DNA of 37,636 bases from Fibrobacter succinogenes. Lineage in GTDB: Bacteria > Fibrobacterota > Fibrobacteria > Fibrobacterales > Fibrobacteraceae. A program made the translations under genes and the position numbers. The stretch is taken from the NCBI GenBank assembly GCA_902791475.1, contig CADAWC010000035.1, positions 1-37,636 of the forward strand, in the 5' to 3' direction. Within the stretch, counting starts at the first letter, position 1. The number at the start of each line of letters is the position of its first letter. Below the pieces are notes generated by a model. That model made no database searches. It was not told where the DNA came from and worked only from the letters and a program-made list of their open reading frames with translations. This document shows, in pieces, positions 1-7,563 of this stretch.

Positions 1-275
1 TGGCCACCCTGAAGCATCGGGGATTACGGAATCCACGGCGCAATAAAGGCACAATGCCGTCCGGCGACGAATCGCCAATATAATCGAGCCCCGCTCCACA
101 ATCTGCCTGCTGAGCGTCTCCGACAGGGAATTCCTGGAAATCTACAGTCATTTCGGCAGCACCAGGGCTCCAAAAAAAATGGCCCCAAAGCCCCAAGAAT
201 CAATCCAATTCTTCTGATTTTTTCAGCGTCCAACCGCTTGCAAACCCACATAAAATAAGGTATCTTCAGAAAGAA
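1..275. other. Left-edge stretch without a supportable gene
   Basis: I see no convincing complete gene here. On the minus strand an ATG at 151 opens a frame that stays open to the left edge (about 50 codons). It could be the N-terminus of a gene continuing outside the window, but it has no clear ribosome-binding site and I do not recognise the peptide. Confidence 0.3.
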
Positions 276-329
276 GGTCTTATAGGGGCTCTTTATGAGC
301 TGAGGTAAAACAAAAGGTGTTATTATGAA

Positions 330-448
330 ATAAAAAAGCCATCCCTTTTCAGAATGGCTAAGCACTTACGTGCAGCTGGCCTGTAGGCTCCATAACGCCC
401 CGACGGAATCCGGTTGATCATTTGGTTATGGCCATCACAACGTTCATC
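330..448 (-). ncRNA. Candidate small transcript (sRNA or leaderless small mRNA)
   Basis: On the minus strand a near-consensus promoter (TTGACT, 17-bp spacer, TATATT; 483-455) is followed about 115 nt later by a hairpin and T-run (358-331), which defines a short transcription unit. Inside are small hairpins, including a GCAC-GTAA-GTGC stem-loop. Alternatively, an ATG at 447, 7 nt after the -10 box, opens a 9-codon ORF overlapping (ATGA) a second 32-codon ORF that runs across the terminator hairpin. I do not recognise the RNA or the peptides. Confidence 0.4.
331..358 (-). terminator. Rho-independent terminator of the small minus-strand unit
   Basis: Read on the minus strand, AGCCATTC and GATGGCT form a stem around a short purine-rich loop and are followed by TTTTTT. 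No long gene lies upstream on this strand, so it probably ends the short transcript starting near 448. Confidence 0.6.
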
Positions 449-454
449 GCCAAT

Positions 455-483
455 AATATACCATTTTTCACAAGGAAAGTCAA
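455..483 (-). promoter_or_regulatory. Sigma-70-type promoter for the small minus-strand transcript
   Basis: The -35 box TTGACT (483-478) and -10 box TATATT (460-455) are separated by exactly 17 bp, and the start is expected near 448. Together with the facing terminator at 358-331 it delimits a unit of about 115 nt. Confidence 0.6.
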
Positions 484-628
484 TACCCCATGGCAAGTTT
501 CAGTCTTATAGGGACTCTTTTGGGGCAGAGGTAAAACCATCCCTTTGAAAAAGTGGTATATTGTCCTAAAAGAGGTTTATCATGTTTAGTTAAGTCTTAT
601 AGGGATTCTTTAAAAGCCGAGGCAAGCA

Positions 629-1075
629 ATGATAATCGCGATTAGCAAAGATGATCCGTGGTGGGAAAAGACCCGCGTTTTCGCGAAAGATTGCCCATGG
701 CAGCCGGGGCGTCGTTTAGCCGAGCGAATGTCAAAGAACGATTTTCTAGACTGGGAAAAAGTTTTCGTTGCTGTACACGGTGAAGATGTTGTCGGCTTTT
801 GCGTTCTCGAGGAGAACGGGAACATTCCTGCGAAATTCAGTTGCAGCCCTTTTATAAATCTCGTTTACGTTGGCGAAGAATTCCGGGGAGAGCGGCTATC
901 CAAAAGCTTAATTGACGCGGCGCTTGATTACGCCCAAAGGCTCGGCTACAAAAAAGTTTATCTCAAAAGCGAGCACCACGGCCTATACGAAAAATACGGG
1001 TTCAAGAAGATTGCTGATTTCGAACCAACGGTCGGGCTTGCGAACCAACTGTTTGAAATTGAGATTTCTTTTTAA
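629..1075 (+). CDS. GNAT-family N-acetyltransferase
   Basis: This 148-residue protein has the length and fold pattern of a stand-alone GNAT enzyme, which transfers an acetyl group from acetyl-CoA to an amine. The beta4-alpha3 region at about residues 71-105 (FINLVYVGEEFRGERLSKSL) resembles the acetyl-CoA pyrophosphate-binding loop, with RGERLS in place of the usual R/Q-x-x-G-x-G/A. The end of the fold is marked by YEKYGFKKI. The substrate cannot be told. The GAGG ribosome-binding site is part of the third leader repeat, so translation may be influenced by that element. A downstream membrane protein gene appears to have its own promoter. Confidence 0.8.
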   Translation: MIIAISKDDPWWEKTRVFAKDCPWQPGRRLAERMSKNDFLDWEKVFVAVHGEDVVGFCVLEENGNIPAKFSCSPFINLVYVGEEFRGERLSKSLIDAALDYAQRLGYKKVYLKSEHHGLYEKYGFKKIADFEPTVGLANQLFEIEISF

Positions 1076-1136
1076 AACTACCTTTCATCATTCCTTACTC
1101 GCAAAAATTTTTTTGGCTTTTCCGCTCTACTTATCC

Positions 1137-1142
1137 TATATT
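1137..1142 (+). promoter_or_regulatory. -10 box just upstream of the DoxX-like gene
   Basis: TATATT at 1137-1142 is preceded, 18 bp upstream, by TTGGCT. The in-frame GTG at 1149 is only 6 nt downstream and the ATG at 1164 has no Shine-Dalgarno sequence, so the mRNA may be leaderless or nearly so. Confidence 0.45.
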
Positions 1143-1148
1143 AAAAGT

Positions 1149-1586
1149 GTGAAATACTTAAAAATGTTTTGTAGGGGTCTGCTAGGGTTATTTATGACCT
1201 ATGCAGGTATCAGTCACTTGACCATCGCCAGGCAAGAATTCCTGGCGCAGGTTCCTTCATGGTTTCCGCAGAATCCGGGATTCCTGGATTTCGTGGTATT
1301 GGCCTCGGGCGTCGTCGAGATTTTGCTCGGCCTCAGCATGATATTCTTGTACAAGCACAAGGGTACGGTTGGCGTACTGCTTGCGCTGTTCTACGTTGCT
1401 ATTTTCCCGGGCAACATCAGCCAGTACGTGAACGGCATCAACGCATTCGGACTTGACACTGACCAGGCTCGTTTTATCCGCCTGTTCTTCCAGCCTGTGC
1501 TGATTGCCTGGGCGCTCTGGTCCACTGACGGCGTGCAGAAGCTCAAGGAATGGCGCAAAAATCCTAAAAAGGCGGAATCTCCGTAA
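1149..1586 (+). CDS. DoxX-like small integral membrane protein
   Basis: The product is about 145 residues (140 if the ATG at 1164 is used). It has four hydrophobic segments, at about residues 6-25, 44-68, 73-92 and 112-130. The pattern YAGISHLT, a central SGVVEILLGL and FPGNI is typical of the DoxX/DoxX-like membrane family, whose biochemical role is mostly undefined. I chose GTG 1149 because it lies 6 nt after a TATATT -10 box, and neither start has a ribosome-binding site. The longer upstream open frame overlaps the acetyltransferase gene and is not credible. A terminator follows at 1610. Confidence 0.65.
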   Translation: MKYLKMFCRGLLGLFMTYAGISHLTIARQEFLAQVPSWFPQNPGFLDFVVLASGVVEILLGLSMIFLYKHKGTVGVLLALFYVAIFPGNISQYVNGINAFGLDTDQARFIRLFFQPVLIAWALWSTDGVQKLKEWRKNPKKAESP

Positions 1587-1609
1587 AAAAAGGCCCATCC
1601 CTAAAAATG

Positions 1610-1652
1610 CGCCTGTAGTCACAAATGTCCACAGGCGTTTATTTAATTTTTG
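1610..1652 (+). terminator. Rho-independent terminator after the DoxX-like gene
   Basis: CGCCTGT at 1610-1616 pairs with ACAGGCG at 1631-1637 and is followed by a T-rich tract (TTTATTTAATTTTT). It separates the upstream unit from the GH44 gene. Confidence 0.75.
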
Positions 1653-1721
1653 CCAAACTATATTTTGAGTATATATTTACAGGAAAACCGTTCCGCAGGG
1701 ACCATTTAAAAGGCGTTGTTT

Positions 1722-3656
1722 ATGGGATATTCAAATTTTTTCACAGTGGCTGCATTCGGCACGCTATTTGCTGCCTCCCCCACATTGGCCATCGACATTA
1801 CCGTTGATGCAAATGCGGGCATCAAGAAAATTTCGCCGTACCTTTACGGGCGAAACATCGACAAAATCAGCGATGGCGACGCTGAGGTGACCGAAGAAGA
1901 GTCTGCCTTCATCAATCAAATGCTCGAAGCGGGCATCCACATGTTGCGAGCGAACAACGGCAACAACGCCACACGCTACAACTGGCGTCACAAAATGACA
2001 GTTCACCCCGACTGGTATAACAACGTGTACTCGCACGATTGGGCGATTACCGCACAAAAGGTGCTTGACAAGATGCCGGGAGTCGACGCTATGTATGCCT
2101 TCCAGCTCACAGGCTATGCAGCTAGCAGCACTGACTACAACTTTCCCGACTGGAACTGGAAACAAGAACACGGCACGTACGCAACGCAAACGTTCGACCT
2201 TGCGGGCGGCGGCGAAGTTTCAGAAGACGGCAAGACGCTCATCAAAGCGGGCGACGCCTCGCTCTACAATATGGAATGGCCCGCAGATTCCACGGTAGCG
2301 ATTATCCCGCATTGGAAAGACGAACTCAAGTTCGACATGAGCCGTTTTAAATATTGGAGCATGGATAACGAAATGGAAATCTGGCGCGGCACGCATTCCG
2401 ACCTGGATTTGCCCGTCACGGGAGACTTTCTCGTTGAGCGTTACATTGACGTTGCCAAGAAGGCTCGTGCCGCTTGGGGTGACATTAAGCTTACCGGTCC
2501 TGTTGCAGCAAACGAATGGCAATGGTGTTCCGTATCTTCGTACAACAAGGAAGACCGCCCTAAAGGCGAAGACCGCAACTACTGTTGGCTAGAATACTTT
2601 ATCATGAAAGTTGCCGAAGAACAGAAAAAATCTGGTGTTCGCCTACTCGATGTTTTCGACATTCACTGGTACCCGACAGAAAAGGATTACGAATCACGCA
2701 TGAACTGGCATCGAGTCATGTTTGATACAACCTATAACTATCCCGGCGCAAACGGAATCAAGATGGCAGGTGGCAACTGGGACAATAAAATCACCAAGGA
2801 GTACATTTTCGTGCGCATCAACCAGTGGCTCGAAAAATACTTCGGCAAGGGTCACGGCATCACACTCGGCATCACCGAAACAAGCATCATCGACAACGAC
2901 CCCATGGTGACAGCGCTCATCTATGCGTCTTTCCTCGGAACCATGCAGGACAACGGTGTCGAGATTTTCACCCCGTGGACCTGGGGCGACGGCATGTACG
3001 AAACAGTGCACCTTTTCAGCCGCTACGGTCATCCAAACCGCGTGCAGTCCACCTCCAGCAATGATTCGCTGGTGTCCGCCTACAGTTCCATCAGCAACAA
3101 GGGCGATTCGCTCACAGTCATCTTCGTGAACCGCGCTGAAAAGGACGCACAAGAAATCAACCTCAATCTTGCGAACTTTGCCTCCGACGGAACGGTTAAA
3201 ACGCTCACCTTGCAAAATCTCCAAGGCGAAACGTTCGTTTCGCACACAAGCAACGCCTTGAAAGAGAACGCAGTTGAAGCAAATGCGCAGGGCGGAACGA
3301 CCACTGCGACGGGCTACAGCATAAACAGATTCAAGATGACGCTCCCTGCAAAATCCATCACCGCGGTGCTACTCACTACGACTACGCCAAAACAAATCGA
3401 CGCCATAGCCCCCACGAGAAGCGCACTCACAGGGAACCTGCTGCACCATGAAAACGGCAACTGGTTCATCAATAACGGCTCGGGCAACGTGCGCAGCATA
3501 AGCGTGTTCAACAGTCTCGGGCAAAGCGTACTGCGAATGCACGCCATCGCCCGCGGAAACATCCGCATAGCAAGCGAAGTACTCGGCAGAGGCAATTTCA
3601 TTGTGCGCATAGAAACTGCAAGCGGAACGCAAATGCAAAAAATAACAGTGAAGTAG
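1722..3656 (+). CDS. Secreted GH44-type endoglucanase/xyloglucanase with C-terminal sorting-like tail
   Basis: This 644-residue protein starts with a signal peptide (about residues 1-23, ending ASPTLA) and continues into a glycoside hydrolase family 44-like domain. The start of the domain reads KKISPYLYGRN. The likely acid/base is Glu217 in YWSMDNEMEIW and the likely nucleophile is Glu386 in LGITETS, followed by an all-beta part with FTPWTWGDG. GH44 enzymes cleave beta-1,4-glucan or xyloglucan. The last ~85 residues (NSLGQSVLRM ... GNFIVRI ... QKITVK) resemble the type-A C-terminal sorting domains of type IX secretion cargo; this is inference. An in-frame TTG at 1716 is less likely than the ATG at 1722. 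No strong ribosome-binding site is visible. It fits a plant-cell-wall degrader. Confidence 0.8.
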   Translation: MGYSNFFTVAAFGTLFAASPTLAIDITVDANAGIKKISPYLYGRNIDKISDGDAEVTEEESAFINQMLEAGIHMLRANNGNNATRYNWRHKMTVHPDWYNNVYSHDWAITAQKVLDKMPGVDAMYAFQLTGYAASSTDYNFPDWNWKQEHGTYATQTFDLAGGGEVSEDGKTLIKAGDASLYNMEWPADSTVAIIPHWKDELKFDMSRFKYWSMDNEMEIWRGTHSDLDLPVTGDFLVERYIDVAKKARAAWGDIKLTGPVAANEWQWCSVSSYNKEDRPKGEDRNYCWLEYFIMKVAEEQKKSGVRLLDVFDIHWYPTEKDYESRMNWHRVMFDTTYNYPGANGIKMAGGNWDNKITKEYIFVRINQWLEKYFGKGHGITLGITETSIIDNDPMVTALIYASFLGTMQDNGVEIFTPWTWGDGMYETVHLFSRYGHPNRVQSTSSNDSLVSAYSSISNKGDSLTVIFVNRAEKDAQEINLNLANFASDGTVKTLTLQNLQGETFVSHTSNALKENAVEANAQGGTTTATGYSINRFKMTLPAKSITAVLLTTTTPKQIDAIAPTRSALTGNLLHHENGNWFINNGSGNVRSISVFNSLGQSVLRMHAIARGNIRIASEVLGRGNFIVRIETASGTQMQKITVK

Positions 3657-3702
3657 AATTTATCTATAGCAACAACTAATGAAAGCCTATCATACCAGAA
3701 CG

Positions 3703-4689
3703 CTAATCAATCAAGTCGTTCTGGAATCTCGACAGGTGTTCGAACGGCAAGATTTGGCGACCTCTAAACAGTCCGCAGCCATCGTTGATTAACTGATTGT
3801 TGATGGCCTTGAACATGTTCACGTCCAGCTTTGAAAGCTCAAGTTCCTGCAATTTTGTCAGGCGCTCATAAGCATCGTCAAAGTAAACGCACTCACCACT
3901 CGGAATTTGATCGTGCTTGGAACGACGCGTTTCTTGTGTTTTTTCATAACCGAAGTGGTTTGCATCACCGATTTCAGCAAAGTCGTCCATATCCTTTGTT
4001 CTAAGTTGGACTTCCGTATAGCAACGGGCAAGATTGTCATACATCGTTATATGCAACGATTGGTACCCGGAGCTTCGCGGAGTCGCCACCGAGTCATGGT
4101 AATATGGCTGAACAGCATCTTTTAGCAAGTCGCAATGACCGCCATCCTTATGTCTTGAAATTTCTGGAGTAAAACCTCGTTCCTCCAAAAATTCAGGCAT
4201 GACGTTCGCAATCTCGTAAAGATACTTCCGTTCAACCTCGCTCTGCTCTTCACCTTTTTTGATATGGCAAGAAGGCATCGAAATGACAATGCGGTAAGCA
4301 ATCAAGTCGCGAAAATTTAGCGTGCTTTTTATTTCGGCTTCAGATGGGAACACCCCATTTTTCTTGTAATAGTTATAAACATATTCAAGGATATATCCGT
4401 TGAATTTTTCTTCGGCGCGAATCAGAGACTTGATGCGCCCTTTGAACGTAAACGCCAAGAAGGGATATTCCCTCGTCATGTACTTGTAGAATTCTTTTAT
4501 TCGTTGAGATTGCGAAGTCAAGAAGTCATTGTGTTCTAGCAATTCAATAATCTGAATCAAGAAATTCGAATGCGCAAGATCAATGCTATTATGCGTTTCC
4601 TTAGCGCTGTTTCTGAGATCATTTGAATACTGATGCAAAATTTTCAGCACCGTGTTTCCAGAAAACAGATAGTCGTTCAAAGAAATCAT
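3703..4689 (-). CDS. Stand-alone RelA/SpoT-type (p)ppGpp synthetase domain protein
   Basis: This 328-residue protein carries a complete RelA_SpoT nucleotidyltransferase signature but no HD hydrolase, TGS or ACT domain. Visible motifs are R85-I-K87-S with R91 and K95, RDLIAYRI with Asp128, SGYQSLH at 207-213 and EVQLRT at 226-231 with Glu226, then AEIGDANHFGYEK. These are the substrate-binding and catalytic positions of (p)ppGpp synthetases, so activity is likely. The N-terminal ~75 residues are helical and unassigned, making it longer than most small alarmone synthetases. ATG 4689 is preceded by GGGAGG at good spacing; an upstream TTG would contain that ribosome-binding site. It stands alone, divergent from the DUF1653 gene, with no obvious antitoxin neighbour. 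Confidence 0.8.
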   Translation of the reverse strand: MISLNDYLFSGNTVLKILHQYSNDLRNSAKETHNSIDLAHSNFLIQIIELLEHNDFLTSQSQRIKEFYKYMTREYPFLAFTFKGRIKSLIRAEEKFNGYILEYVYNYYKKNGVFPSEAEIKSTLNFRDLIAYRIVISMPSCHIKKGEEQSEVERKYLYEIANVMPEFLEERGFTPEISRHKDGGHCDLLKDAVQPYYHDSVATPRSSGYQSLHITMYDNLARCYTEVQLRTKDMDDFAEIGDANHFGYEKTQETRRSKHDQIPSGECVYFDDAYERLTKLQELELSKLDVNMFKAINNQLINDGCGLFRGRQILPFEHLSRFQNDLID

Positions 4690-4898
4690 CTTACGCCTCC
4701 CGAGCAAGAATTCTTGCGGTTTTTACGTGTCAAAATATAACAAAAGCTCTTGCGAATTCTAGTGAAATAAGGTAAATTGCAAAACAAATATTTTTTTGCA
4801 ATTCAACATATTACGTACGATGTAAAAGAGGTTTCAAAAATTGTAATAAGTTACAAAAAATTGAAAAAATTCATTCTTTAATATTCAGGAAAAAATTT

Positions 4899-5138
4899 AT
4901 GGAAAAAAGAGAACTTAAAATTCACGGCATTTACAGGCACTTCAAAAACCGCTACTACATTGTTGAAGAAGTAGCGAAACATTCCGAAACCGACGAAGAA
5001 TACGTCATCTACCGCGCACTTTACGGCGATAATACAGTTTGGCTTCGCGAGAAATCCATGTTCTTAAGCGAAGTCGATCACGAAAAATATCCGGACGTCA
5101 AACAAAAATACCGTTTTGATGAAGTCGAATTAAAATAA
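4899..5138 (+). CDS. DUF1653 small protein
   Basis: The 79-residue product matches the DUF1653 pattern almost throughout: [20 protein letters not shown], then [16 protein letters not shown], then a Trp-Leu-Arg and a Met-Phe near the end of the domain. The domain is a compact beta fold of unknown function. The ribosome-binding site is AGGA about 9 nt before the ATG. It is transcribed divergently from the alarmone synthetase gene across an AT-rich spacer and is followed closely by the YhhN-like gene, which has its own TATATT box. Confidence 0.8.
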   Translation: MEKRELKIHGIYRHFKNRYYIVEEVAKHSETDEEYVIYRALYGDNTVWLREKSMFLSEVDHEKYPDVKQKYRFDEVELK

Positions 5139-5158
5139 ATTTATTTATATTATACGTT

Positions 5159-5929
5159 ATGAACAAGAAAACACTTATAACTTCGCTTATTATTATCGTC
5201 GGAATTCTCATGATTACATTCTTCGTGAGAGACTGGCTTGTATTTTACAACTGTGGTGCTGTCGAGCAGTGTCTCGTCGAAAGCAGCAACTACCAGAACA
5301 TAGCCAAGTTCACTGTTACAGCAATCATGACGATTGTCGTATTTTTCATTGGCGGGAATTGCCTTTGCAAGCGCGACCGCAACTTTTTGCAGGCGGGTTT
5401 CGCTATGGCTTTGTGCGCGGATTTCTGCTTGAAAATCATGCACAACTACGCACACGTTCTGGAGCACCGCAGCGATTACACTTTGCTTGGCATTTGCTTC
5501 TTTATGGTTGTGCAGGCACTTTTCATTTACCGTCACACGCGCACAAGCGATACAGACAACAGCTCTCCGTGGATTCTGATTATTCCATTTGCCGTCATGT
5601 TCATCACGAATGCGCTACACCTGTTCCACATTTTCGAAGGGCCGACCGTCCCGATTATCGCAACTTACGCGGCGTTTCTCATCTGCTCGCTCGTTGTCGC
5701 CTGCAAAGTTCCGAAGAAGGGCTATTTCCCTGCTAAAAACGCACGCAACATCAAGCGCGGCATGATTCTGTTTTTCTGCTGCGATGTTTGCGTCGGCATT
5801 TCGCTTGCAACCGGCGAAGACCATAGCATTCAAGAAATTGTGGCGACTGTAGCCAACAACTTTGTATGGTATTTCTACACACCTGCCCTAATTTTGCTTG
5901 GGCTCAGCGGATACAAGAGGAAAGAGTAA
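5159..5929 (+). CDS. Multi-pass membrane protein, YhhN (lysoplasmalogenase)-like
   Basis: The 256-residue product has about eight hydrophobic segments. The pattern ALCADFCLKIM, then LLGICFFMVVQALFIYRH, and later GMILFFCCDVCVGISLA resembles the YhhN family, in which two aspartates in membrane helices are conserved; here they would be those in CADF and CCDV. YhhN homologues include lysoplasmalogenases, but function here is inference. The ATG lies 7 nt after a TATATT sequence (5146-5151) and lacks a Shine-Dalgarno, so it may be translated from a leaderless mRNA. A repeat-like hairpin follows at 5944. Confidence 0.55.
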   Translation: MNKKTLITSLIIIVGILMITFFVRDWLVFYNCGAVEQCLVESSNYQNIAKFTVTAIMTIVVFFIGGNCLCKRDRNFLQAGFAMALCADFCLKIMHNYAHVLEHRSDYTLLGICFFMVVQALFIYRHTRTSDTDNSSPWILIIPFAVMFITNALHLFHIFEGPTVPIIATYAAFLICSLVVACKVPKKGYFPAKNARNIKRGMILFFCCDVCVGISLATGEDHSIQEIVATVANNFVWYFYTPALILLGLSGYKRKE

Positions 5930-5943
5930 TTTCTTACAAGATG

Positions 5944-5993
5944 GAGATGCCCGCTTACTTCGACTTCGCTCAGCACAGGCTCCGGCGGGCATG
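5944..5993. repeat. Palindromic REP-like element between convergent genes
   Basis: The arms ATGCCCGC and GCGGGCAT flank a core with TTCGACTTCGCTCAGCACAGG, forming a long imperfect hairpin between the converging YhhN-like and GH16 genes. Similar TTCG-rich elements occur near 16.3, 20.1 and 27.4 kb. It could act as a bidirectional terminator. Confidence 0.55.
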
Positions 5994-5997
5994 ACAA

Positions 5998-7404
5998 TCA
6001 TTTAATGATACGACCTTTAAAATCGTAAGTACGGGTTTCGCGGGAATTATCGCCCCGCAGCCCGTCGCCGAACTGCACGTAAAGCATCCCGTTCTTGCGG
6101 AAAACATTTGCGCCATAAGCAGGGGCAATTGTCCGCGCAGTCTCGTGGATTCCAACAGACGGGTCCTTCGTCGGGATTTCATCACCTGACTTGAGCAAGC
6201 GCCACATCTGGTTCCATTCCCAATCATCGGCCCAGCTCTGCACCACGCGTTCGCCATCCGTCGTTGCACGCAGATACATATTGCTGTGTTGCATTTTCAC
6301 GCGCACCACGGAGCCCTCGTAGCCGGATTGCTTTTCCATAACCACCTTTTGATGGCCGCCGCCGTTCCACTTGTAAAGGCCCATCGTCACACCCGCATCG
6401 GTAGACTCATTCGGCGTATCTAGCGAGATATCGCCAAAATTGATGCGGTAAGTCGTCGAAGAAAGCGGAGTTATCGTCGCAACAGCATTATCGCCACTGC
6501 AATCGCCAAGCGCAAGCTTGTCCTCGGCAGTTCGCGTCATACATGTACCAAAATTCATCGACATAATGCGTACGGTATCGGGCTTTGCGGGTTTTGCTTG
6601 CCATACACGCACCCAATCCGCTTCAAAATACGCAGGCTTTTCCGAAGTAATTTCAATATCATCACCCGCCCAGCCGCCAATCGCCAAATTCACGATAATG
6701 TACTGCGCCGAAAGCTGCTTGATTTCAGTCGGGCGGTTGTAACTTGCAAACTTCTTGTCGTCAAAATAAAAGCTGAGCGTCGATTCGTCCCATTCCACCG
6801 CATACGTGTGGAAGTCCGCCGAGCGGTCCACATTGTCGTCCTTATGTCCGCCAAAAGAGGCTTCGTGATCCCATGCCGAACCATGGCTGTTGTACCAGCT
6901 CGGGTCGGTGTAATGCAAATAGTAGTGGTGTTGCTTACGCGATGCTGGGATTTCCAAAATGTCAATTTCCGGAGGCCAGCCATCTTGCAGAGTCCAGAAA
7001 GCAGGCCAAGTTCCCTTTTGTGAGGGAGCCTTGAAACGGCCTTCGATATAGCCGTACTTGACTTCGAATTTTCCCTTCGTGTCGATTGCACCCGAAGTGT
7101 AATCAACCGGAATTTCCTTGTTGTTGAATTTGGCCTTTCGTCCTTTGGCGTCAGGATGCGTTTTCTTTTCGCCCTTAAGCTTGAGGGTACCATCGGATAC
7201 AATCACGTTTTCTTTAGCGCAGTAGGCGCGATGGTTATGCGTCGGGCCCCAGTTGTACGTCGAATTCCACTTTTTCGTGTCAAGCGAAGTGCCGTCAAAG
7301 TTATCTTCAAAAACGAGATCCCAGCCGCTAAAGTTAGACGGCGGGGCAGCAAAAGCGATAGAGGCGAGCGCAACGAAGCCCGCAATGACGTGATTTTTTT
7401 TCAT
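5998..7404 (-). CDS. Secreted GH16 beta-glucanase with ricin/CBM13-like domain
   Basis: The 468-residue protein has a signal peptide (cleavage near AFA, residue 19) and a GH16 domain at about residues 25-282. The catalytic signature EIDILE spans 146-151, with Glu146 as nucleophile, Asp148 as helper and Glu151 as acid/base. The linear order indicates a non-permuted, laminarinase/lichenase-type enzyme, unlike the circularly permuted Fibrobacter lichenase. A beta-trefoil ricin-type (CBM13-like) domain is suggested at about 290-425, followed by a basic C-terminal tail ending FKGRIIK, perhaps for sorting or anchoring. I chose the ATG at 7404 because the signal peptide starts there. GAGAGG lies about 15 nt upstream, followed by GATTGGAATT, a motif also seen before the fibro-slime gene. 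Confidence 0.85.
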   Translation of the reverse strand: MKKNHVIAGFVALASIAFAAPPSNFSGWDLVFEDNFDGTSLDTKKWNSTYNWGPTHNHRAYCAKENVIVSDGTLKLKGEKKTHPDAKGRKAKFNNKEIPVDYTSGAIDTKGKFEVKYGYIEGRFKAPSQKGTWPAFWTLQDGWPPEIDILEIPASRKQHHYYLHYTDPSWYNSHGSAWDHEASFGGHKDDNVDRSADFHTYAVEWDESTLSFYFDDKKFASYNRPTEIKQLSAQYIIVNLAIGGWAGDDIEITSEKPAYFEADWVRVWQAKPAKPDTVRIMSMNFGTCMTRTAEDKLALGDCSGDNAVATITPLSSTTYRINFGDISLDTPNESTDAGVTMGLYKWNGGGHQKVVMEKQSGYEGSVVRVKMQHSNMYLRATTDGERVVQSWADDWEWNQMWRLLKSGDEIPTKDPSVGIHETARTIAPAYGANVFRKNGMLYVQFGDGLRGDNSRETRTYDFKGRIIK

Positions 7405-7530
7405 ATCCAATTCCAATCCTCTCCCACGACTTCTGCTAAAAAATTTGCCACCACCAAAAAGCAAAACAAAAAAGCCGCAGGCAATATAAATATACCTACG
7501 GCACTTCAATAAGCCTAGTTAAAAGTTGTA

Positions 7531-7563
7531 AAAAAGCCCCGAATCTACGATTTTCAAGCTTTA
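7531..7563 (-). terminator. Terminator of the MATE gene
   Basis: On the minus strand AAAGC, an inner AATC-GTA-GATT hairpin and GGGGCTTTTTT follow, overlapping the MATE stop codon. The T-run points to rho-independent termination. Confidence 0.55.

Larger units (their letters stand above)
276..627 (+). repeat. Three copies of a short hairpin/GAGG leader repeat
   Basis: Copies lie at 276-311, 502-537 and 593-627. Each has a 4-bp stem around the constant 7-nt loop TTATAGG, then CTTT, about 7 nt, and GAGG. The stems differ but still pair: GGTC/GGCT, AGTC/GACT and AGTC/GATT. In the third copy the GAGG is the ribosome-binding site of the acetyltransferase gene starting at 629. The first two copies lead only into minimal ORFs. 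I do not recognise this as a known riboswitch. Confidence 0.55.

Noticed and set aside
24..365. Minus-strand 113-codon frame at the left edge
   Set aside because: It starts with GTG inside a terminator hairpin, lacks a ribosome-binding site and shows no family features.
3703..5138. Alarmone synthetase plus DUF1653 gene as a toxSAS toxin-antitoxin pair
   Set aside because: The genes are divergent with separate leaders, and DUF1653 is a widespread housekeeping-type domain not known as an antitoxin.
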